From positions 186,001 through 250,000 of the forward strand of contig NZ_JBPBBA010000001.1 in the NCBI RefSeq assembly GCF_050896395.1: DNA of 64,000 nucleotides. Direction: 5' to 3'. Below the pieces are notes generated by a model that ran no database searches, was not told the origin of the DNA, and saw only the letters and a program-made list of their open reading frames with translations. Numbering within the stretch: the stretch's first letter is position 1; every line of letters begins with the position of its first letter. Position numbers and translations under genes: made by a program. The stretch comes from Nioella aestuarii (GTDB lineage Bacteria; Pseudomonadota; Alphaproteobacteria; Rhodobacterales; Rhodobacteraceae). Positions 8,595 to 16,208 of the stretch are shown here, piece by piece.

Positions 8595-8934
8595 AAACCC
8601 CCTCGCTCCCCGCGACCCCGTGTTTGACGAGGCATGGCAGGCGCAGGTTCTTGCGATTGCCGACACGATGGTGAAGGCAGGTCGGTTCAGCGCCTCTGCT
8701 TGGGCCGAAACGCTCGGGGAAGAGCTGCGCCGCGCTGAAGCCGACGGGCGACCTGACACGACCCAGACCTATTACGAGGCCGCACTTGCAGCTCTGGAAG
8801 AGCTGACGACCGAGGCCACGGCAATCACCGGCGCAGACCTGACAGAGCGCAAGGCTGAATGGACCCGCGCCTATGAACGCACGCCCCATGGCCAGCCGGT
8901 GCTGCTGGATCGAGGACGCGACAGACAAAGCTGA
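8581..8934 (+). CDS. Nitrile hydratase accessory (activator) protein
   Basis: About 117 residues matching the small activator that follows cobalt nitrile hydratase genes and helps insert metal through subunit exchange. It resembles the N-terminal part of the beta subunit, with PVFDEAWQAQVLAIADTMV, the segment FSASAWAETLGEELRRA, then TYYEAALAALEELT. No ATG lies at the expected place. I chose the TTG at 8581, which follows GGGAAAG and gives FQPENPLAPRDPVF at the N-terminus; the in-frame ATG at 8533 would overlap nthB more deeply. The order alpha, beta, activator is the usual cobalt-type operon. Confidence 0.85.
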   Translation: MFQPENPLAPRDPVFDEAWQAQVLAIADTMVKAGRFSASAWAETLGEELRRAEADGRPDTTQTYYEAALAALEELTTEATAITGADLTERKAEWTRAYERTPHGQPVLLDRGRDRQS

Positions 8935-9029
8935 GCCCTCGGCAAAGAAGGTCAGAAACCTCGCCATGTCTTTCGGTTGTTTCGCAGCGGAAGGGCCTTC
9001 GAGCGTTGTGCGCCTTGCATCAGCAATTA

Positions 9030-9049
9030 TACCTGACTTAAGTCAGATA
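9030..9049. promoter_or_regulatory. Palindromic operator directly before the MarR-GNAT gene
   Basis: CTGACTTAAGTCAG at 9033-9046 is a perfect 14-bp palindrome, and the flanking bases extend it to a 20-base dyad with one mismatched pair. It ends five bases before the start codon at 9051, so a bound repressor would block initiation. An autoregulatory site for the MarR domain encoded immediately downstream is the simplest reading. Confidence 0.7.
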
Positions 9050-9050
9050 A

Positions 9051-9923
9051 ATGACCCAAGACATCCAACGCATTCGCCGCTTCAACCGCGCTGTCACCTC
9101 CGAGGTCGGGGCGCTCGACACATCGTTTCTGGGGCTTGGACGCCCACTCGGATCAGCCCGCGTGCTCAACGCCATCGGCAATGGGCTTCAGGAAGTGAGA
9201 GACGTCCGCGACTATCTCGGCCTTGACTCCGGGTTGATGAGCCGCCTTCTGCGCGGGCTTGAAAGCGAAGGAATGATCACGACAGAGCCAAGCCCAGATG
9301 ACAGCCGCAGACGCATCGCCCATCTGACCGATGCAGGCCGAACCGCCTTTGCAGAATATGAACGCCTGTCCGACGACCGGGCCGAAGCCATCCTGGCCCG
9401 TCACCCGCGTCCGCAGGCGATCCTTGACGCGATGGACCTGATTGCCACGGCGCTCGGGCAGGACCGCATCGGGATCACGGAGGCAGACCCGCGCAGCCCC
9501 GAAGCGATCCATTGCCTGACGCAGTATTACCAGGAACTGGAACGCCGTTTCGAAACCGGCTTCGACGTGAACCTGTCCCGCGATCCTGATGCCGCCGACA
9601 TGATCCGTCCGCGCGGCGTGTTCCTGCTGGCCATGTCAGATGGGTTGCCGATTGGCTGCGTGGGCCTCAAGGGCAGCGGCGCCCCGGTGGCCGAAATCAA
9701 GCGGCTTTGGGTTTCGCCCGCCGCTCGCGGCTTGCAGCTGGCTTCCCGGCTTATGACGGGGGCAGAGGATACCGCACGCGATCTGGGGATCAGCACGCTC
9801 AGGCTCGACACCAATTCGGCGCTGCCAGAAGCTGCCGCGTTGTACCGTAAAACCGGCTGGACCGAGATCGACCGTTTCAACGACGACCCTTACCCGGACA
9901 TGTTCTTCGAGAAGCGCCTGTGA
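9051..9923 (+). CDS. MarR regulator fused to a GNAT acetyltransferase
   Basis: A 290-residue two-domain protein. Residues 1 to about 145 form a MarR winged helix (LDSGLMSRLLRGLESEGMI, then SPDDSRRRIAHLTDAGR). Residues from about 150 onward form a GNAT acetyltransferase with the acetyl-CoA loop region PAARGLQLASRLM and a C-terminal ALYRKTGWTEI motif. MarR-GNAT fusions are widespread and poorly understood: the regulator may sense an acyl-CoA or small amine, or the acetyltransferase may inactivate the ligand. The gene stands alone between the nitrile hydratase operon and a convergent peptidase gene, so its only obvious target is its own promoter. Confidence 0.85.
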   Translation: MTQDIQRIRRFNRAVTSEVGALDTSFLGLGRPLGSARVLNAIGNGLQEVRDVRDYLGLDSGLMSRLLRGLESEGMITTEPSPDDSRRRIAHLTDAGRTAFAEYERLSDDRAEAILARHPRPQAILDAMDLIATALGQDRIGITEADPRSPEAIHCLTQYYQELERRFETGFDVNLSRDPDAADMIRPRGVFLLAMSDGLPIGCVGLKGSGAPVAEIKRLWVSPAARGLQLASRLMTGAEDTARDLGISTLRLDTNSALPEAAALYRKTGWTEIDRFNDDPYPDMFFEKRL

Positions 9924-9924
9924 T

Positions 9925-11352
9925 CTACCAGAGCTGATCGAACCCCTTCGGTTCTGGCGCTTGGGGCAGAGGCCCGCCTGCTGTCAGCTCCGCCTCCAAC
10001 CCATCGGCCAAGGCCATCACCATCTGCAGACCCTCGCGCAGTTCCGACGCACTGAACTGGGAGAGAACTGCTTGTGCGGCGATGGCTTCTCCTTGATCCA
10101 GAAGCACCCGCGCGGCCTTTTCCATCCGGCTCGACAGCCCCGCCAACCGCATTTCACGCCGTGCGAAAGCCCCGTGGATGCGCGCAAGGCAAGCCGGCCC
10201 TACCAGCCCCATGAGGTAGAGCAGCCGCTTGCATTCCGCCACGGCAGACCGACTTGCTTCGCCAGATTGAGGCACCAGTGACAACACGTCGTCCCCCCCT
10301 GCCAACACTTTGCGCATATCCATGAAACGGTGTGATTCACCGGTGGTGAGATACCGATGTGGGCCGAACTCGGCAGGCACCACACCCTGGCCCAGAAAGA
10401 CCGGCGCGAATGGGGCCGCAACTGCTCCGGCAGGGGCGTGCCAAAGCGACCGCAGGCCCGCATGACCCGGATCGCGCAGCGCCACCACTTGACCATAGCC
10501 CGCCGTGTCGCCTGTCAGCCTCTCAGTCCGAATGGCCCAGATCATATCCTCGAAGCCGATGCCCCGCTCTGCGGCCCGGCGGGCCATTTCACCCTCTATC
10601 CATTCCACCCCGCCCCATCGGCCCTTGCCATCGCCATAGATCGCATTTGCATTGAATGCCCCGCCTGAATACCAGCCCAGATCCCGCGCGACGTCGACGA
10701 AATTAGCGCTGTAGAGGAAATCGGGGTGGTCCGGTTCTTCTACGGGAACATCCAGCACATAGCCGGGACGAGAGGCACGAATGCTGTCCGGTCCCAACCG
10801 TTCGGCCACCCACAACCCCTGTCCGCCCGCAAACTGGATCATCACCCAGGCTTCGTTCTCATCGGCAAAAAGATGCGAGTTTCCCCCGTAGGTGCTTTCG
10901 CCGTGCTCCGCGATCAGACCGGCACAAACCTCTACCGCCTCGCGCGCTGTGCGGGTCCGTTCCAGGGCGATCCGGGCAAGGTCGCTGTAATTGGGGCCGG
11001 TCTGGTCCGCCGGCGTCATCGCGATCAACTCTGCCCGCGAGGTCGACCAAACATCGCGCACTGCGAGCCCGTATTCATTCAACCCGCCATTGGTAATCGG
11101 GGCAGGCACGCCGAGATAATAAGAGTAACTCACCCTGATATGCGCTGCCGTGCGGGGCGCTTGCGGGATGTGGATGCGGTGGCCCGGCATGTCGGCTTCC
11201 GGCCCCACACCGACCTCAATCGTGGAATCCGGGGCATGGTCCGCCCCCGCCACGACCTCCAGCCAGTGCGAGGACGGCTCATCGCCGTAACCCGCCAACC
11301 AGCCGTGACCGTCCTTCGTATGGTTTTTCCCGACATAGATCGCGTAGCTCAT
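9925..11352 (-). CDS. C69-like peptidase with N-terminal serine
   Basis: A 475-residue protein resembling family C69 dipeptidases, which belong to the N-terminal nucleophile fold. The typical opening is recognisable (VGKNHTKDGHGWLAGYGDEP), as is the later GGNSHLFADENEAWV stretch. In classical members the residue after the initiator Met is a catalytic Cys. Here the reading is MSYAIYVG, so Ser takes that place. The start matters: an in-frame GTG at 11355 would place Met-Met-Ser at the N-terminus, but the ATG at 11352 leaves Ser exposed once Met is removed. No signal peptide is visible. The substrate is unknown. Confidence 0.75.
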   Translation of the reverse strand: MSYAIYVGKNHTKDGHGWLAGYGDEPSSHWLEVVAGADHAPDSTIEVGVGPEADMPGHRIHIPQAPRTAAHIRVSYSYYLGVPAPITNGGLNEYGLAVRDVWSTSRAELIAMTPADQTGPNYSDLARIALERTRTAREAVEVCAGLIAEHGESTYGGNSHLFADENEAWVMIQFAGGQGLWVAERLGPDSIRASRPGYVLDVPVEEPDHPDFLYSANFVDVARDLGWYSGGAFNANAIYGDGKGRWGGVEWIEGEMARRAAERGIGFEDMIWAIRTERLTGDTAGYGQVVALRDPGHAGLRSLWHAPAGAVAAPFAPVFLGQGVVPAEFGPHRYLTTGESHRFMDMRKVLAGGDDVLSLVPQSGEASRSAVAECKRLLYLMGLVGPACLARIHGAFARREMRLAGLSSRMEKAARVLLDQGEAIAAQAVLSQFSASELREGLQMVMALADGLEAELTAGGPLPQAPEPKGFDQLW

Positions 11353-11477
11353 CACGGTCTCCCCTGGCCCAGGCCCAGATTGCCGGGTTCCCGTTCACGC
11401 GCAATCCCCCAAGCGCCCATTGCCCCGCCCGTCCCCCTTGTCTATGTGGGTGGAAACGCGAATGCATGAGGGTTCCG

Positions 11478-13133
11478 ATGGCTTCCTACCAGTATGTTTA
11501 CCACATGGACGGTGTCTCCAAGACCTATCCCGGCGGCAAGAAATGCTTTGAGAATATCCGGCTGAGCTTCCTGCCCGGCGTGAAGATCGGTGTCGTGGGC
11601 GTCAACGGCGCGGGTAAATCCACGCTGATGAAGATCATGGCCGGGATCGACAAGGATTTCACCGGCGAGGCCTGGGCCGCCAAAGGCGCAAAGGTGGGCT
11701 ACCTGCCACAGGAACCGCAATTGGATGAAAGCCTGAGCGTTCGAGACAACGTGATGCTCGGTGTGGCCGAAAAGAAGGCCAAGCTCGACCGTTTCAATGA
11801 ATTGGCGATGAACTATTCGGATGAAACCGCCGACGAGATGGCGCAGTTGCAGGACGAGATCGACAGCGAAAACCTGTGGGATCTCGACAGCCAGATCGAC
11901 GTTGCGCTTGAGGCGCTGCGCTGCCCCCCAGATGACGCGATGCCGACAAATCTGTCCGGCGGAGAACGTCGCCGCGTGGCGCTGTGCAAGCTGCTGCTGG
12001 AAGCACCCGACATGCTGCTGCTCGACGAACCGACCAACCACCTGGATGCGGAAACCATCGCCTGGCTGCAACAGCACCTGATCGACTACAAGGGAACGAT
12101 CCTGATCGTCACCCACGACCGTTACTTCCTCGATGACATCACCGGCTGGATTCTGGAACTCGACCGTGGTCGCGGCATCCCCTACGAAGGCAACTATTCC
12201 GCTTGGCTGGAACAGAAGGCCAAACGGCTGGCACAAGAGGCCCGCGAGGATAAGTCCAAGCAGAAGACGCTGGAGCGCGAATTGGAGTGGATACGCCAGG
12301 GCGCCAAGGCACGCCAGGCCAAGCAAAAGGCCCGGATCAACGCCTATAACGACCTCGCAAGCCAGTCCGAGCGCGAAAAGATCACCCGCGCCCAGATCGT
12401 CATCCCGAACGGCCCGCGCCTTGGCAGCAAGGTGATCGAGGTCAATGGTCTGCAGAAAGCCTATGGCGACAAGTTGCTGGTCGAGGACCTGTCCTTTGCC
12501 CTGCCGCCGGGTGGCATCGTGGGCGTGATCGGCCCGAACGGCGCCGGTAAATCGACCCTCTTTCGTATGCTGACCGGGCAGGAACAGCCTGATTCCGGCA
12601 CTGTGGAATATGGCGATACGGTCAAGCTGTCTTATGTGGATCAGTCCCGTGATGCGCTGGATGCGAATGCAACGGTGTGGGAGGAGATTTCTGGCGGGGC
12701 CGAGATCATCGAACTGGGCGATGCGCAGGTGAACAGCCGCGCCTATTGCTCCTCTTTCAACTTCAAGGGCGGCGACCAGCAAAAGAAGGTCGGGCTCCTG
12801 TCGGGCGGGGAACGCAACCGCGTCCACATGGCGAAGCTGCTAAAAGAAGGCGGCAACGTGCTGCTGCTCGACGAACCGACTAACGATCTGGACGTGGAGA
12901 CTCTGCGCGCGCTGGAAGACGCGCTGGAAGATTTCGCGGGCTGCGCCGTGATCATCTCGCACGACCGCTTCTTCCTCGACCGCCTATGTACCCACATCCT
13001 GGCCTTCGAAGGCGAGGCCCATGTGGAATGGTTCGAAGGCAACTTCGAGGCCTATGAGGAAGACAAGAAACGCCGCCTTGGCCCCGACGCGCTGGAACCC
13101 AAGCGGGTGAAGTACAAAAAGTTCGTGCGGTAA
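11478..13133 (+). CDS. ettA: Energy-dependent translational throttle protein EttA (ABC-F)
   Basis: A 551-residue ABC-F ATPase that binds the ribosomal E site and gates the first elongation steps according to the ATP/ADP ratio. It has two ATPase domains: Walker A GVNGAGKST with signature LSGGERRR, then GPNGAGKST with LSGGERNR, each followed by LLLDEPTN. The inter-domain linker and arm are rich in Lys and Arg (QGAKARQAKQKARI). There are no membrane segments. I chose the ATG at 11478 (MASYQYVYHM), preceded by GAGGGT, over the in-frame ATG at 11466. The length matches Escherichia coli EttA. Confidence 0.93.
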   Translation: MASYQYVYHMDGVSKTYPGGKKCFENIRLSFLPGVKIGVVGVNGAGKSTLMKIMAGIDKDFTGEAWAAKGAKVGYLPQEPQLDESLSVRDNVMLGVAEKKAKLDRFNELAMNYSDETADEMAQLQDEIDSENLWDLDSQIDVALEALRCPPDDAMPTNLSGGERRRVALCKLLLEAPDMLLLDEPTNHLDAETIAWLQQHLIDYKGTILIVTHDRYFLDDITGWILELDRGRGIPYEGNYSAWLEQKAKRLAQEAREDKSKQKTLERELEWIRQGAKARQAKQKARINAYNDLASQSEREKITRAQIVIPNGPRLGSKVIEVNGLQKAYGDKLLVEDLSFALPPGGIVGVIGPNGAGKSTLFRMLTGQEQPDSGTVEYGDTVKLSYVDQSRDALDANATVWEEISGGAEIIELGDAQVNSRAYCSSFNFKGGDQQKKVGLLSGGERNRVHMAKLLKEGGNVLLLDEPTNDLDVETLRALEDALEDFAGCAVIISHDRFFLDRLCTHILAFEGEAHVEWFEGNFEAYEEDKKRRLGPDALEPKRVKYKKFVR

Positions 13134-13153
13134 ATACGTTCAGAGAACATGCA

Positions 13154-13179
13154 TAGGATGGGTGCAAACACCCATCCTA
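13154..13179. terminator. Perfect 11-bp hairpin after ettA
   Basis: The arms TAGGATGGGTG and CACCCATCCTA enclose a CAAA loop. The hairpin begins 21 bases after the ettA stop. No clear T-tract follows, so it may act as a transcript-end stabiliser or belong to a dispersed repeat family rather than being a classical terminator. Confidence 0.6.
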
Positions 13180-13271
13180 GCCAGAAAATCCGAACGCGTT
13201 TTCAAAGCTTTGGGATACGGTGCCTGTCGGCCAAGATGGGCCCGCCCAAGACGCCGCCCATTTTGAGGCAA

Positions 13272-13296
13272 GGTGGGCAGAACTGCCCACCCTACG
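13272..13296. repeat. REP-like hairpin repeat, copy 1
   Basis: GGTGGGCAG and CTGCCCACC form a 9-bp stem with an AA loop, followed by CTACG. Nearly the same unit occurs at 41135-41160 and, as an inverted pair, at 58681-58742. This copy lies between the convergent 3' ends of ettA and the sulfotransferase gene. Confidence 0.75.
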
Positions 13297-13300
13297 CATA

Positions 13301-14143
13301 TCAGAAAAGCCACTGCGCAAGATCCGCTCGGAACTGGTTGGTTATTTCTGTCTTTTCCGGGGATGTTTGCTTCTGAAGGACTGTTTCTTTCTTCGGAAGA
13401 GTGAAATCCGGTGGAAGGTTCAGGAAGGATCCCAGGTCGGCCAAGACCTTTTCCGGTTCGGACACCAGCTGTTCATAAATGACTGTCCGCCGCGGAAAGC
13501 CTGACGCAGAGCACACGCGGTCAATCAGCTCGTTGCTTTTGACGATTGCATCAAATTTAGAGAGCAGCGACTGGAAATCATATTCTATCGGATCGGTGCC
13601 CGAGCGCTTGACGCTTTGCTGACTTGTCCATTGCCCGGTTTGGAGAGCGAAGTGAAGCGACACCGCCTGTGCGAGCAGATCCTCGCGTCGAATGTGGATG
13701 ATTTTGACAGCCGGAAACATCGCAAAAATGTTCCATCGCGCAAGCATGGCAATCTGTTCACCAGACGCCTTTACACCAAAGCCAAGCTCTTCCCCACGCC
13801 GAGATACGACGCTGTGCAGATAGTCCTGAAAGGACTCGAGCTTCAACAGGGCTGATTGCCGGGTCACGGTATCCCAGTTCAGGGATTCCTGAAATCCACC
13901 TATCCCTGGAACTTGCCGCAGGTGTTCAGCCAAAAGGTTCGAGCCACTTCTATTGACGAATGCCAGAATGATAAGCGGCTGATCGAAAACAGGAGAGTCG
14001 CCCGTAAAGACGACCTCCTTCAGAGCTTCCGCTATCTTTTCTTCATGAGGCTTCGCTGAAACCTTAGTGGACACCACGTCAGACACCGCTTCAGACAAGT
14101 GCTTCGCGGTCACGAACCCAATCCTACGAAACAGTCGCCTCAC
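13301..14143 (-). CDS. Sulfotransferase (Stf0-like), coupled to rpoD
   Basis: A 280-residue cytoplasmic protein resembling Stf0-type sulfotransferases, which transfer sulfate from PAPS to carbohydrate or lipid hydroxyls. The 5'-phosphosulfate loop reads FVNRSGSNLLAEHL near residue 65, and the 3'-phosphate segment is IIHIRREDLLAQAVS followed by HFALQTGQW. The gene begins with GTG inside the rpoD stop (GTGA overlap), so the two are probably co-transcribed and coupled. A sulfotransferase is not part of the usual dnaG-rpoD cluster and was probably acquired. The acceptor is unknown; capsule or surface glycan is one possibility, given the kps genes 7 kb away. Confidence 0.75.
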   Translation of the reverse strand: MRRLFRRIGFVTAKHLSEAVSDVVSTKVSAKPHEEKIAEALKEVVFTGDSPVFDQPLIILAFVNRSGSNLLAEHLRQVPGIGGFQESLNWDTVTRQSALLKLESFQDYLHSVVSRRGEELGFGVKASGEQIAMLARWNIFAMFPAVKIIHIRREDLLAQAVSLHFALQTGQWTSQQSVKRSGTDPIEYDFQSLLSKFDAIVKSNELIDRVCSASGFPRRTVIYEQLVSEPEKVLADLGSFLNLPPDFTLPKKETVLQKQTSPEKTEITNQFRADLAQWLF

Positions 14144-16125
14144 TGATCAAGAAAGCTCCGCAGTTTCCGAGACCGGCTCGGATGCTTGAGCTTTCGCAAG
14201 GCTTTCGCCTCGATCTGGCGGATACGTTCGCGGGTGACGCTGAATTGCTGGCCGACTTCTTCCAGCGTGTGGTCAGTGTTCATGCCGATGCCGAAGCGCA
14301 TACGCAGCACACGCTCTTCGCGGGGGGTCAGCGATGCCAGAACGCGGGTGGTGGTTTCTTTCAGGTTTTCCTGAATCGCACTGTCGAGCGGCAGAACCGC
14401 GTTCTTGTCCTCGATGAAATCACCGAGCTGCGAATCCTCTTCGTCGCCAATCGGCGTCTCCAGAGAGATCGGCTCCTTGGCGATCTTCATCACCTTGCGA
14501 ACCTTTTCGAGCGGCATCTGCAGCTTTTCGGCCAGTTCTTCCGGCGTCGGTTCGCGGCCGATTTCATGCAGCATCTGGCGGCCTGTACGGACCAGCTTGT
14601 TGATCGTCTCGATCATGTGGACCGGGATACGGATCGTACGGGCCTGGTCGGCGATAGACCGGGTAATAGCCTGCCGAATCCACCACGTCGCGTAGGTCGA
14701 GAACTTGTAGCCGCGACGATATTCGAACTTATCGACCGCTTTCATCAGGCCGATATTGCCTTCCTGGATGAGGTCGAGGAATTGCAGGCCGCGGTTGGTG
14801 TATTTCTTGGCGATGGAAATCACGAGACGCAGGTTGGCCTCGACCATTTCCTTCTTGGCCTGACGGGCCTCTTTCTCACCCTTCTGAACCTGCTGCACGA
14901 TGCGGCGGAACTCGCTGATGTCGAGACCCACATAGGTGCCGACCTGTGCCATGTCAGCGCGCAGTTCTTCCACCTTGTCGCGAGAGCGTTCCATAAGCCC
15001 CTGCCAGGCACGCCCCGGCTTTTCGGCCATGCGGTCGACCCAGGTGGGGTCCAGTTCATAGCCACGGTAGCTTTCGATAAATTCACGGCGGTTGATACGG
15101 GCCTGATCGGCAAGTTTCACCATGCCGCTGTCAATCGACATGACGCGGCGGTTGATGCCATAAAGCTGGTCGATCAGTGCTTCGATCCGGTTGTTATGGA
15201 GATGAAGCTCATTCACCAGCAGAACGATTTCAGAGCGGAGCTTCTGGTAGACCGATTCCTCGGTCGCAGAAAAACTGGAATCCTCGTTCAGAGTGGCCGA
15301 GATCCGCAGATCCTGCATGGCGGCAAGCTGTTCGTAGTCCGAGGCGATGCGGTCCAGCGTTTCCAGAACGCGGGGCTTTAGGGCCGCTTCCATCGCGGCA
15401 AGGCTCATGTTGGCCTGCTCATCCTCGTCCTCGTCATCGTCAGACGAAATCGGGTTGCCGTCGGCGTCCAGCTCTTGCTCTTTTTCCTTCTTCTCGGCGC
15501 TTGGTGCCCCCGTGGACAGGCCCTGTTCGACTGGGGACTGTTCATCGTCATCTTCCAGCGAGCTGCCAAATGTGGCGTCGAGATCGATCACGTCGCGCAG
15601 AAGAATCTCTTCGTCCAGAAGTTCGTCGCGCCAGATGGTGATGGCCTGGAAGGTCAGCGGGCTTTCGCAAAGCCCTGCGATCATCGTGTTGCGGCCAGCC
15701 TCGATGCGCTTGGCGATTGCGATTTCGCCCTCGCGGGACAGCAGTTCGACGGACCCCATTTCGCGCAGATACATGCGAACCGGGTCATCGGTGCGGTCGA
15801 GCTTTTCAGTTTCGGCGGTGGACACCGCGACATCGCGCGACGAAGAGGTTTCGACCACGGCAGTCGAACCTTGCGCCTCTGGATCTTCCTCGGCCTCGTC
15901 ATCTTCGATCACGTTGATGCCCATTTCGGACAGCATCGACATCACGTCTTCGATCTGCTCCGAGCTGACCTGTTCAGGCGGCAGCACCGTGTTCAGCTGA
16001 TCATAGGTGATGTACCCCCGCGTCCTGGCCTCGGCGATCATCTTTTTGACGGCGGCCTGGCTCATGTCGAGGCTGACATCAGCCTCTTCACCGTCGGATT
16101 TACGATCGTCGGTATCTTTTGCCAT
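14140..16125 (-). CDS. rpoD: RNA polymerase sigma factor RpoD (sigma 70)
   Basis: The 661-residue housekeeping sigma factor. Region 1.1 is present near the N-terminus (TYDQLNTVLPPEQVSSEQIE), followed by a long acidic non-conserved region (DDDEDEDEQ). Regions 2 and 3 hold KFSTYATWWIRQAITRS and IRIPVHMIETINKL. Region 4 has the -35-binding helix-turn-helix VTRERIRQIEAKALRKLKH. The ATG at 16125 (MAKDTDDR), behind GAAGGGGAT, was preferred to the upstream in-frame ATG at 16161. It follows dnaG on the same strand after an 83-base gap, the macromolecular synthesis arrangement. Confidence 0.97.
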   Translation of the reverse strand: MAKDTDDRKSDGEEADVSLDMSQAAVKKMIAEARTRGYITYDQLNTVLPPEQVSSEQIEDVMSMLSEMGINVIEDDEAEEDPEAQGSTAVVETSSSRDVAVSTAETEKLDRTDDPVRMYLREMGSVELLSREGEIAIAKRIEAGRNTMIAGLCESPLTFQAITIWRDELLDEEILLRDVIDLDATFGSSLEDDDEQSPVEQGLSTGAPSAEKKEKEQELDADGNPISSDDDEDEDEQANMSLAAMEAALKPRVLETLDRIASDYEQLAAMQDLRISATLNEDSSFSATEESVYQKLRSEIVLLVNELHLHNNRIEALIDQLYGINRRVMSIDSGMVKLADQARINRREFIESYRGYELDPTWVDRMAEKPGRAWQGLMERSRDKVEELRADMAQVGTYVGLDISEFRRIVQQVQKGEKEARQAKKEMVEANLRLVISIAKKYTNRGLQFLDLIQEGNIGLMKAVDKFEYRRGYKFSTYATWWIRQAITRSIADQARTIRIPVHMIETINKLVRTGRQMLHEIGREPTPEELAEKLQMPLEKVRKVMKIAKEPISLETPIGDEEDSQLGDFIEDKNAVLPLDSAIQENLKETTTRVLASLTPREERVLRMRFGIGMNTDHTLEEVGQQFSVTRERIRQIEAKALRKLKHPSRSRKLRSFLDQ

Positions 16126-16208
16126 ACGGTATCCCCTTCGCGGGCGGATGATTCGCCCCATGCGTCAAATTCTGTTCTAAGCGCGAATCATTGATTCGCA
16201 CACCCGCG

